Shown piece by piece: positions 1 through 6,182 of a DNA stretch of 7,583 nt; position 1 is the first letter of the stretch; each line of letters starts with the position of its first letter. Location of the stretch: positions 1 to 7,583 of the forward strand of contig PLWR01000548.1 of the NCBI GenBank assembly GCA_003165615.1. The letters run 5' to 3'. The notes below the pieces were generated by a model. That model searched no databases, was not told the DNA's origin, and saw nothing but the letters and a program-made list of their open reading frames with translations. A program made the translations under genes and the position numbers. The stretch comes from Acidobacteriota bacterium. Lineage in GTDB: Bacteria; Acidobacteriota; Terriglobia; UBA7540.

Positions 1-1990
1 GCGACGCCAGGTTGACGCTGTCGCCGATGACGGTGTAATTGAACCGGATTTTCGATCCCATGTTTCCCACCAGCATGGGGCCGGAGTTAATGCCGATACA
101 GATTTCCAGGCGCGGCAGGCTCCTTGATGCCCATCCCTCCTGCAGGCGCTTCAGGCCCTGAATCATTTCTAGGCCCGTCAGGCAAGCCCGTAAGGCGTGG
201 TCGTCCTGCTGATAGGGTGCCCCCCAGAAGGCCATGATGGCATCGCCGATGTACTTGTCCAGGGTCCCCCAATTCTTGAAAATCAGCTTGGTCATGGCGG
301 AGAGATATTCGTTGAGCAGGTCCACCAACTGGGAAGGGGTGAGGTCTTCGGAGAGGGTGGTAAAGCCGCGAATGTCGGCAAAGACCGCCGTAAGCTCTTT
401 TTCCTCCCCTCCCAGCCGCAGGGCTTCCGGCCGGTTGAGCATCTGGGTGATGAGGGCGGGATGCATGTATTGCGAAAAAACGCTGCGGACTTTTCTTTTT
501 TCGCCTTCCTCAAAAAAGAACCGGTAGCTGATGATTCCGGCGTAGGTGACGAAAAGGGTGTTCATGGGGAGAAAATCGGTGATCCACATGTTGTGGCGCG
601 CAAATAAGTAATAGGTGAGCCAGAAGTAAGCAAAGAGGGACCCGGTCAACAGCACCGTGGCGCGCAGGGGACTCAGGATACTAAACAGAAATCCCGCCCC
701 CAGGCTGAATAGAAGCATAAAGCCGATGTCAGTCAGATATTCGGGCGCACCACGCCGAATGAAATGTTGATAGAGAATATCGTCAATCATGTTGGCGTGG
801 ATTTCCACGCCGGGAAAGGGGGGTTTGGGAAAAGGGGTGGGCATCATATCGCCAATCGCCGTGGCGGTGGCGCCGATCAGCACCAGCCGGTCACGAAAGA
901 TTTCAGGTTTCAATTTGCCCTGCACCACATCCGCCAGAGAATAGGTGGGGAAGGTGCCCGCGGGGCCGTCATAATCAAGCTGGACGAAGCCCTGGTGATC
1001 CGTGGGGATGGTGAGCGGGCCGAGGACGATCTTCTGCACTCCGGCGGGGTTAAAAATGATCTTGACCTGGTCCAGCGAGTTGTTGGTGTAGGCCAGGGTG
1101 GCGGCAACGTCCAGGGAAGGGTACAAGTTGCCCTGGAAGGATGCTACGGCGGGCTCGCGGCGGACGGTGCCATCGGCGTCCGGTTCGATATAGAAGAATC
1201 CGAAGTTCTTGGCAGCGGAGGCAAACTCCGGCAGATTGGGAGAAATACCCAGGGGTTCCGGAAGCATGGCATTTTTCGCGTACTCCGGGTGAACCGTTTG
1301 CGGATAGGCCTGGAAATAGAGGATGTCCATGAAGGCCTTCAGGCGTTCCTGGTTTTGCGACCTTGCATCCTCCGGCGGAATAAAGAAATAGCCCAAGATT
1401 GCGTTATCAAAGTGGGAAAGGGCGCCGGCGAACTGCTGGTCATTATCAGCGGCGGCCTCCCGAGACTTCAGTTTGGATTCGAAAGCCGGGGTGTGCAAAG
1501 GCGGGGCGACCAATTGATCGTAGTCGCTCCGGACTGAGCGCAACGCCTCCAGGCCCGAGTTGGCGTCGGGTTGAGGAAAATTCATATCGAAGGCGATGAC
1601 GCGCGCATGGGCTTGGCGCAGAAAGTCAACGGCTTGGGCAAAATTGCTGCGCGGGAAAGGCCAGCGGCCCAGCACATCCTGGCTCTTGGAATCAATGGCC
1701 ACAATGACTACGGCAGGTCCCGGAGCGCGCTCCCCCCGCAGTTGGAAACGCACGTCGAGCGTCTTCAGCTCAATGTTGACGAGGAATTGAATGAAAGCAT
1801 CGGGCTTGCTGGGAGGCCGTAAGTAAATCCTTCCATAGAGCGCCAGGCTGACGATACAGAGCAAGGCGCTGAGCAGAAATGTCGCCCGATTCTGCCGGCT
1901 GAACTGAGCCGTCCGGGAGGCGAGTTTGACAAGCTTTCCAAGCATGAACGGGATTCGGTTCGCGGTTCCAAGGTCGCTGAAACGTAGCAT
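1..1990 (-). CDS. CHASE2-domain class III adenylate cyclase, C-terminus cut by window edge
   Basis: This is an open frame of 663 residues that runs off the left edge. It predicts a membrane receptor that makes a cyclic nucleotide, probably cAMP, in response to an extracytoplasmic signal. A first membrane segment lies at about residues 36-57 and a CHASE2 sensor at about 70-400. Three closely spaced membrane segments follow (about 421-440, 444-464, 468-488), then a short linker and the cyclase domain from about 530. Both metal-binding aspartates are present: D539 in FADIRGFT and D583 in DKYIGDAIMAFWG. The purine-selecting residues are K579 and D657 (VIGDSVNLAS), the pair typical of adenylate rather than guanylate cyclases. 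N660 is present, and the expected transition-state arginine would follow just outside the window; the remaining base, C, fits an Arg codon. The ATG at 1990 has no Shine-Dalgarno sequence; the in-frame ATG at 1945 has none either but would still keep the first membrane segment. The gene lies downstream of the FecR-domain gene on the same strand. The family assignment is firm; the ligand is unknown. Confidence 0.93.
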   Translation of the reverse strand, partial: MLRFSDLGTANRIPFMLGKLVKLASRTAQFSRQNRATFLLSALLCIVSLALYGRIYLRPPSKPDAFIQFLVNIELKTLDVRFQLRGERAPGPAVVIVAIDSKSQDVLGRWPFPRSNFAQAVDFLRQAHARVIAFDMNFPQPDANSGLEALRSVRSDYDQLVAPPLHTPAFESKLKSREAAADNDQQFAGALSHFDNAILGYFFIPPEDARSQNQERLKAFMDILYFQAYPQTVHPEYAKNAMLPEPLGISPNLPEFASAAKNFGFFYIEPDADGTVRREPAVASFQGNLYPSLDVAATLAYTNNSLDQVKIIFNPAGVQKIVLGPLTIPTDHQGFVQLDYDGPAGTFPTYSLADVVQGKLKPEIFRDRLVLIGATATAIGDMMPTPFPKPPFPGVEIHANMIDDILYQHFIRRGAPEYLTDIGFMLLFSLGAGFLFSILSPLRATVLLTGSLFAYFWLTYYLFARHNMWITDFLPMNTLFVTYAGIISYRFFFEEGEKRKVRSVFSQYMHPALITQMLNRPEALRLGGEEKELTAVFADIRGFTTLSEDLTPSQLVDLLNEYLSAMTKLIFKNWGTLDKYIGDAIMAFWGAPYQQDDHALRACLTGLEMIQGLKRLQEGWASRSLPRLEICIGINSGPMLVGNMGSKIRFNYTVIGDSVNLAS

Positions 1991-2001
1991 ACCATAAGAG
2001 C

Positions 2002-2007
2002 AATATA
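2002..2007 (-). promoter_or_regulatory. Possible -10 box of the cyclase gene
   Basis: On the minus strand this reads TATATT (4 or 5 of 6 consensus positions depending on alignment) and sits 11 bases before the ATG at 1990. If used, transcription would start about five bases before the start codon, giving an almost leaderless mRNA, which would fit the missing Shine-Dalgarno sequence. No recognisable -35 lies 16-18 bases upstream, so this is tentative. Confidence 0.2.
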
Positions 2008-2053
2008 GGCTTGAAGGGGATGAGATTCCTGATGGAAGGAAGCTTTTTTGCTT

Positions 2054-2086
2054 GGGGTGGGGAGCAAAGCGCGGATGGGGGGGGGG
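2054..2086. repeat. G-rich tract with G10 homopolymer
   Basis: Two G4 runs separated by one T (2054-2062) are followed by an uninterrupted run of ten G (2077-2086) on the plus strand. The tract has enough G runs to form a G-quadruplex and is long enough to slip during replication. It lies 64-96 bases upstream of the cyclase ATG, between that gene and the FecR-gene terminator. A role in expression is inferred only; a metagenomic assembly error in the run length is also possible. Confidence 0.6.
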
Positions 2087-2095
2087 AAGCAAGTC

Positions 2096-2122
2096 AAAAG
2101 GCAAAGTGCAAAAGGCAAAGTG
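2096..2122. repeat. Two-copy direct repeat AAAAGGCAAAGTG
   Basis: The 13-base unit AAAAGGCAAAGTG occurs at 2096-2108 and again at 2110-2122, separated by one C. Similar A-rich AAAGGCAAAAG tracts are recalled from spacers in related genomes. No function is evident. On the minus strand the repeat supplies the T-rich sequence that follows the hairpin at 2131-2159. Confidence 0.6.
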
Positions 2123-2130
2123 AAAATCAA

Positions 2131-2159
2131 ATGGGTCCCGACCGGGCTTCGGGACCCAT
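2131..2159 (-). terminator. Probable Rho-independent terminator of the FecR-domain gene
   Basis: A perfect 10-bp GC-rich stem (ATGGGTCCCG at 2131-2140 pairing with 2150-2159) has a 9-base loop. It lies 43 bases after the FecR stop codon in the direction of transcription. Downstream on the minus strand it is followed by TTGATTTTC, which is T-rich but interrupted, so termination may be incomplete. It separates the FecR gene from the cyclase gene. Confidence 0.65.
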
Positions 2160-2202
2160 CACAGAAGAGGGAAACAACAGGCATCGCAATCGATCGCGGA
2201 CC

Positions 2203-3441
2203 TCAGGGCGTTGTCGGAGAGGTCGTTCCGCTGGTGGCCAGCACCGCGCCGGTTGCGGCCCCGCCAATGGCAGCGCCTGCGGCCACGGCCACCCACACCA
2301 GGGGAATGTGCGTGGCGCCAATTGCCAGCCCTCCCGCTCCCGCTCCTGCCGTGGCGCCATTCATCGCCGTCTGGTTCAGCATGTTTGCCATCTCGGTGGG
2401 AGAGAATACCGGATTAGTGGGAGGTCCACCGAATATCACCGTCGTACACTCCTTGCGATGCAATTTAACTGTTTTGTTAATAGTCGGGCTGGAGCTTTTG
2501 ACCACCGTGGTGCCTTTCACCCCGCAGACCCGCGTGTGCTTGTCATCGCTCTCCGCCACAAAAGAGGTGTCGATGGTTCCAATCACCGCGCTCTTGGTGC
2601 GGAGCTCGAATTTGCCGCCCGGGGCGGTAATCTTCTGCACGTTGGCCTCAACTTTTCCCGCGGTCAGTTCAATTATCGTTTGTTGCTTCTGAGGTTCGTG
2701 CTGCAGGATTTTGATCTCCGAGCGGGCGCCCACATTCAGGGTAGTGCCGTCGAGCAGGGTGATTTGCGCCCGGCCCGCTTCAAGCGTGCGCACCAGGTCA
2801 TTCCAGTCGATCACTTGATTCAGTTGCAGGGGAAGCTCCTGGAGTTGCCCATCCCGCCGGATCACTCCCTTGGGAATGACCCTGTTGATTTTTCCCGCCA
2901 CCTGGGGGCCACCTTGCGGACCCGCCTCAACGCGGGCCGATTGTCCCGCGTGCAGGAGCACGGGAGCCCCCTGCCCATGGATTTCCGCCAGCCCCCGTTT
3001 CACCGAAACAGTGGAGGTATTCTCGACGGTTGCCATCTCACATTCTGCCCCGAGTTGTGGGTCGCCTTGCACGAGCACGAATCCACCCGGGACTGCGACT
3101 TGAACAGGATCCACAAACTTTTCGTCAACGACCACGGTTCCCCGGCGCAGCAAGAAACTCGGGGCGGAGTCGCTGGCGAGCAAGACCACTTCCGTGTCAG
3201 CCAGCAGGACCGTGGAAGCAGGAGTTCGGAAACGGAGCCAGGCAGAGGATTCCTGAGCGGTAGAAATCACGTCACCCGGCAAAACCGTCGTCCCACTGGT
3301 GACCCTGGCGCTGCCCACGGACACCGTGCCCTTGGTCCACAAGACCCCCAGCCATGGTGCATCCGGACCCGCGCCTTGAAGCGCCTTCGTGCCCGCCAGG
3401 ATGAGAAGCAGCGCCGTAACCACCCCAAGCGGCCTTTTCAT
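2203..3441 (-). CDS. Exported FecR-domain protein with two FecR-like regions
   Basis: This encodes 412 residues. An N-terminal signal peptide covers about residues 1-24 (MKRP, then a Leu/Val-rich core, LQGA) and has no lipobox cysteine. A diverged FecR-like beta-rich region lies at about 35-171. A more typical FecR region at about 208-335 shows LVRTLEAGRAQITLLDGTTL, an IELTAGKVEANV strand pair and an AVIGTIDTSFVA segment. After a Gly/Ala-rich stretch, a hydrophobic segment (about 378-403) ends in a short Ser/Thr/Pro tail, SGTTSPTTP. Classical FecR proteins are anti-sigma regulators with a cytoplasmic N-terminus. This one has a signal peptide instead, and no sigma factor or TonB receptor is in view, so it is more likely a periplasmic or envelope-anchored sensor or scaffold. 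The ATG at 3441 is chosen because AGGGAG lies seven bases before it and the signal peptide begins there; a longer frame from 3501 has neither. The downstream cyclase gene is its likely functional partner. Confidence 0.88.
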   Translation of the reverse strand: MKRPLGVVTALLLILAGTKALQGAGPDAPWLGVLWTKGTVSVGSARVTSGTTVLPGDVISTAQESSAWLRFRTPASTVLLADTEVVLLASDSAPSFLLRRGTVVVDEKFVDPVQVAVPGGFVLVQGDPQLGAECEMATVENTSTVSVKRGLAEIHGQGAPVLLHAGQSARVEAGPQGGPQVAGKINRVIPKGVIRRDGQLQELPLQLNQVIDWNDLVRTLEAGRAQITLLDGTTLNVGARSEIKILQHEPQKQQTIIELTAGKVEANVQKITAPGGKFELRTKSAVIGTIDTSFVAESDDKHTRVCGVKGTTVVKSSSPTINKTVKLHRKECTTVIFGGPPTNPVFSPTEMANMLNQTAMNGATAGAGAGGLAIGATHIPLVWVAVAAGAAIGGAATGAVLATSGTTSPTTP

Positions 3442-3448
3442 GATGAGA

Positions 3449-3454
3449 CTCCCT
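3449..3454 (-). promoter_or_regulatory. Ribosome binding site deciding the FecR-domain start
   Basis: AGGGAG on the minus strand is separated by seven bases from the ATG at 3441. It supports that start over the in-frame ATG codons near 3501, which would add 20 residues before the signal peptide. Confidence 0.75.
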
Positions 3455-3571
3455 TTCACAGCACTCCCCTGCCCACGGAACCTGAAGGCGCTTGCCATCA
3501 ACTCCCCCCGTCACCGCGCGGCGGGCCTAGCCGCCTTGTTATGAAGGACTTGGACGGAGTCCGCCTATTCA

Positions 3572-3600
3572 CTTGTATCATGGATGGGCACCACGGTCAA
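3572..3600 (-). promoter_or_regulatory. Sigma70-like promoter of the FecR-domain gene
   Basis: On the minus strand TTGACC (3595-3600, 5 of 6 to consensus) is separated by exactly 17 bases from TACAAG (3572-3577, 4 of 6). The -35 hexamer is the second half of a tandem TTGACCTTGACC (3595-3606). Transcription would begin near 3565, leaving a GC-rich leader of about 124 bases that contains a small hairpin (GGCGG/CCGCC, about 3517-3534). I matched the leader to no riboswitch class. Confidence 0.5.
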
Positions 3601-3637
3601 GGTCAATGTTCAAGCGGGATTTCTGCGATAACGATAG

Positions 3638-3665
3638 TTCACGGCGCCGCCCACTGTGCTAAACT
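3638..3665 (+). promoter_or_regulatory. Weak candidate promoter for smpB
   Basis: TTCACG (3638-3643) and TAAACT (3660-3665) are separated by 16 bases, each matching four of six consensus positions. This would start transcription near 3672, giving a leader of roughly 36 bases before the smpB ATG. It is the best plus-strand candidate seen in the divergent spacer, but it is weak. Confidence 0.3.
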
Positions 3666-3707
3666 TCCTTCTATCCGAAAAGACGCTTGCGTCCGCTGGG
3701 ACTCACC

Positions 3708-4190
3708 ATGTCAAAGCCTTCCAAACCCGCTCCCAAGCACTTTGCTGTCAACCGGCAGGCGCAGCATTTGTACCACCTTTTGGACAGGTACGAGGCGGGA
3801 GCGGAGTTGACGGGGACGGAAGTGAAGTCGGTTCGGGACGGGAAAATTAATCTCAAGGACAGTTATGTGGACGTCAAGAAGGGCCAGGCTTGGCTGATAG
3901 ATTGTCACATCAGCCCTTACGCGGCGGGGAGCTACTCCAATCATGAACCGCTTCGCGACCGGCGCCTTCTGCTCCATCGCCAGGAACTGGATAAGCTGGC
4001 GGGCAAGATTCAAGAAAAGGGATTTACGCTGATTCCCACCCGCGTTTATCTGAAGAAAAATATGATCAAGTTTGAGATTGCCCTGGCCAAAGGCAAGAAG
4101 ATCTACGATCACCGTGAGACCTCGCGGCAGCGCACCATCGACCGCGAAGCCCAACAGGATATACACGAACATCGCCGGCGGCACCAGTAA
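3708..4190 (+). CDS. smpB: SsrA-binding protein SmpB
   Basis: SmpB binds tmRNA and delivers it to ribosomes stalled on broken mRNAs, so that the incomplete peptide is tagged for proteolysis. The 160-residue product has the normal family length. It shows the SmpB landmarks in order: N-terminal NRQAQHLYHLLDRYEAGAEL (about 15-34), GTEVKSVRDG (36-45), DSYV (51-54), WLIDCHISPY (62-71), the LLLHRQEL strand (87-94), EKGFTLIP (103-110) and AKGKKIYDHRETSRQR (127-142). The last begins the basic C-terminal tail that enters the empty mRNA channel of the ribosome. The usual YDKRE is YDHRE here, a mild change. The start is the ATG at 3708, preceded by a weak GGGA; a TTG at 3687 in the same frame would add seven unconserved residues. 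It is divergent from the FecR gene and parallel to pepA, but a repeat-filled spacer separates it from pepA. No tmRNA gene is visible in the window. Confidence 0.97.
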   Translation: MSKPSKPAPKHFAVNRQAQHLYHLLDRYEAGAELTGTEVKSVRDGKINLKDSYVDVKKGQAWLIDCHISPYAAGSYSNHEPLRDRRLLLHRQELDKLAGKIQEKGFTLIPTRVYLKKNMIKFEIALAKGKKIYDHRETSRQRTIDREAQQDIHEHRRRHQ

Positions 4191-4196
4191 GAAGAG

Positions 4197-4467
4197 GGGT
4201 TAGGGACTAGGGGTTAGGGATTGGTAAGGTTGCGGAGAAACTCATTGGCACTGTCATTCTGAGGAGCCAGCAGGCGACGAAGAATCTCGCATTGCCTTGA
4301 AAACGCTCAAAGCGAGATCCTTCGCTGCTGCTCAGGATGACAGTATGGGAGGGTTTTTCCGCAAGCTCTCAAGTTCCGGAACACCGTAGTAGGGAGCCCG
4401 GCATTTGGACTGGCTTTTGCAAGCACCAGTCGCAAAGCCCGAACCCCTAATCCCTAATCCCTAACCC
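4197..4467. repeat. Nested inverted-repeat element filling the smpB-pepA spacer
   Basis: Outer arms of 26 bases (4197-4222 and 4442-4467) are built from GGGTTAGGGA-like units and pair at 23 of 26 positions. Inside them a second imperfect palindrome has arms at 4251-4290 and 4312-4343. It matches at about 27 of 32 positions, with eight extra bases in the left arm and a 21-base loop. Its ends are CTGTCATTCTGAG and the complement of CTCAGGATGACAG. A smaller hairpin lies at 4408-4431 (GACTGG/CCAGTC). A T5 run follows the inner palindrome at about 4354-4358, so it might also act as a terminator after smpB. Both sequence types resemble repeats recalled from the spacers of Acidobacteriota genomes. 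No coding frame or transposase was seen in the 295 bases between smpB and the pepA ribosome binding site. Confidence 0.75.
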
Positions 4468-4485
4468 GTGATCCCTAATTCTTCC

Positions 4486-4491
4486 AAGGAG
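4486..4491 (+). promoter_or_regulatory. Ribosome binding site deciding the pepA start
   Basis: AAGGAG lies nine bases before GTG at 4501. This strong match favours that start over an in-frame GTG at 4468, which lies at the end of the repeat tract and has no Shine-Dalgarno sequence. Confidence 0.85.
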
Positions 4492-4500
4492 TTTCAAACC

Positions 4501-5991
4501 GTGAAGACTGAATTTCGGCCCGAACCGTTAGCGCAACTTTCCGCCCCATCTCTGGTGGCTTATTGTTTCGAAGATGCGCCTTCCTCCAGCGGCACGGTGG
4601 AACGATTGCCGGAGGAAACCCGCAAACAGTTGCAGGAATTGCAAACCACCGGCGAACTTACCGGCAAGGCATTTGAATGTACGGTCCTGCGCTGGCCCAC
4701 GGGGCTGGCGGCAGCGAAGCTGCTGGTGGTGGGAGCCGGTAAGCGCGAAAAATTCAGCGAGACGCACCTGCGCCACCTGGTGGGGGCAGCGGTCAGGAAA
4801 TTGCGTTCGCGCGGGGGCCGGGAACTGGCGTGGATACTGGGTTCCACGGAGTCGAGCGCCGTGGCCTGCGTCGTGGAAGGCGCTCTGGTGGCCGATTACG
4901 ACCCGGACCGCTACCGCACCGAGCGCAGTGGCAGTGAGAAAGGAATCGACAATCTCTGGCTGGCGACGGGCGGCGACGCGCTGCCGGCCGAGGCGGAAGC
5001 TGCCCTCCATCGGGGCCGCATTCTGGGCGAGGCGCAAAACTTCACGCGCGACCTGGTCAATGAACCCTCCAATCGCATGACCCCAACTAATTTGGCGGAG
5101 CGGGCCACCGAGATGGCCGCGCGCTTTGGCCTGGAGTGTGAAGTGCTGGGGCCGGAAGAAATCCAGGGCCTGAAAATGGGCGCATTTTGGGCAGTGGCCC
5201 AGGGAAGCCAGCAGGAACCTGCCAGGCTGATCGTCATCCGCTATTCGCCGCCGGATGCGCCGGAACAGCCCGTGATCGGACTCATCGGGAAGGGAATTAC
5301 CTTTGATAGCGGCGGCATCTCCATCAAGCCCAGCGAAAATATGCACGAGATGAAGACCGACATGGCGGGCGGCGCCACCATGCTCGGCGTCATGCAGGCC
5401 ATCGCCCAGCTCAAGCCGCGCATCCGCGTTACCGCCATCATCCCGGCAACGGAAAACATGCCCAGCGGCAATGCCTTCAAGCCCGGCGATGTCATCACTT
5501 CCATGTCCGGAAAGACCATCGAAATCCTTAATACCGACGCCGAGGGCCGCCTGGTGCTGGCGGATTCCCTGACGTACGCCAAGCAGCTTGGCTGCACCGT
5601 CCTGATTGATGCGGCGACCCTCACCGGGGCGGTCCTGGTGGCGCTGGGCAACCTCACCACCGGGGTCTTTGGATGGAATGAGGATTGGGTGAATCGCGTG
5701 CTGGCCGCTGCCAATGTGGCCGGCGAGAAGATGTGGCAATTGCCCGTGGACGACGACTACCGCGATCTTTACAAGAGTGCAATCGCTGATATGGCCAATA
5801 CCGGCGGGCGTTATGGTGCAGCGATTACCGGCGCCATGTTCATCGGGGAATTCGCCGGCGATACTCCCTGGGTGCACCTGGATATCGCCGGCACGCGCTG
5901 GGCGAACGACGACAAGCCCTACCGCGCCAAGGGTCCTACGGGCCACGGCGTGCGCACCCTGGTGCACCTGCTGACGGATTTTGCGGGGTAA
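4501..5991 (+). CDS. pepA: Leucyl aminopeptidase (M17, PepA)
   Basis: PepA is a cytosolic two-metal exopeptidase that removes N-terminal residues, preferring leucine, during peptide turnover; the family forms hexamers. The product is 496 residues, close to the 503 of E. coli PepA. It has an N-terminal alpha/beta domain (about 1-165) and the catalytic domain after it. The active-site residues are present with family spacing: K264 and D269 in GKGITFDSGG, K276 in SIKP, D287 in KTDMAGG, and D346, E348 and R350 in the M17 signature NTDAEGRLVLADSLTYA. These correspond to K270, D275, K282, D293, D353, E355 and R357 of the E. coli enzyme, so it should be active. The start is GTG at 4501 by its ribosome binding site. 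No promoter was recognised in the repeat-rich spacer upstream. E. coli PepA also binds DNA in Xer recombination and in carAB control; nothing here shows whether this one does. Confidence 0.97.
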   Translation: MKTEFRPEPLAQLSAPSLVAYCFEDAPSSSGTVERLPEETRKQLQELQTTGELTGKAFECTVLRWPTGLAAAKLLVVGAGKREKFSETHLRHLVGAAVRKLRSRGGRELAWILGSTESSAVACVVEGALVADYDPDRYRTERSGSEKGIDNLWLATGGDALPAEAEAALHRGRILGEAQNFTRDLVNEPSNRMTPTNLAERATEMAARFGLECEVLGPEEIQGLKMGAFWAVAQGSQQEPARLIVIRYSPPDAPEQPVIGLIGKGITFDSGGISIKPSENMHEMKTDMAGGATMLGVMQAIAQLKPRIRVTAIIPATENMPSGNAFKPGDVITSMSGKTIEILNTDAEGRLVLADSLTYAKQLGCTVLIDAATLTGAVLVALGNLTTGVFGWNEDWVNRVLAAANVAGEKMWQLPVDDDYRDLYKSAIADMANTGGRYGAAITGAMFIGEFAGDTPWVHLDIAGTRWANDDKPYRAKGPTGHGVRTLVHLLTDFAG

Positions 5992-6018
5992 CGGCGGCGC
6001 CGCTCATTTGATTTCAAT

Positions 6019-6153
6019 CCCTCTCCGAGGGGAGAGGGTGCACGACGGAGGAGGGCGGGTGAGGGGTCTCTTCGCAGGTATTGCCTGCACGCCCCTGGGA
6101 GTTTGCGAAATCCTGGAAGAGGGGCGTTAAGCTCCACTCATCTCCCAGATGAG
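6019..6153. repeat. Cluster of hairpins in the pepA-argS convergent spacer, including a REP-like element
   Basis: The interval between the two convergent stop codons holds four inverted repeats in a row. They are CCCTCTCC/GGAGAGGG (6019-6026 with 6031-6038), GCAGG/CCTGC (6074-6088), ACGCCCCT/AGGGGCGT (6089-6096 with 6120-6127) and CTCATCT/AGATGAG (6137-6143 with 6147-6153). The first, followed by GGAGGGCGGGTGAGGGG near 6049-6065, resembles the GGGAGAGGGTG...GGGTGAGGG intergenic repeat found in many bacterial genomes. None is followed by a clear T run on either strand, so a canonical terminator was not identified. The hairpins could still protect the 3' ends of both mRNAs. Confidence 0.5.
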
Positions 6154-6182
6154 GATTCCCAACAACCTGGGTGGCGGCAGCT

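Noticed and set aside
764..1537. 257-residue plus-strand open frame
   Set aside because: It is antisense to the CHASE2 domain region of the cyclase; the minus-strand frame is continuous across the whole region and carries recognisable motifs.
3442..3501. Twenty-residue upstream extension of the FecR-domain protein
   Set aside because: There is a good ribosome binding site directly before the ATG at 3441, and a signal peptide starts there; the extension would bury it.
3442..3565. Cyclic-dinucleotide riboswitch in the FecR-gene leader
   Set aside because: It was considered because of the signalling context, but the conserved GEMM sequence blocks are absent by eye.
2011..3810. 599-residue plus-strand open frame
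   Set aside because: It is antisense to the FecR-domain gene and runs over its promoter into smpB. Its translation is low-complexity Arg/Gly/His-rich with no recognisable domain; the minus-strand protein has a signal peptide and FecR patterns.
4197..4467. Telomere-like or CRISPR-like reading of the GGGATTAGGG repeats
   Set aside because: There are only a few irregular units, in inverted orientation inside a bacterial spacer, with no spacer-repeat periodicity and no cas genes.
4468..4500. Earlier GTG start for pepA
   Set aside because: The codon lies at the end of the TTAGGG-type repeat with no ribosome binding site; AAGGAG at 4486-4491 points to the GTG at 4501.
4528..5967. 479-residue minus-strand open frame opposite pepA
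   Set aside because: It is a shadow of the GC-rich pepA codons. The plus strand carries the intact M17 signature and catalytic residues, and the antisense product resembles nothing known.
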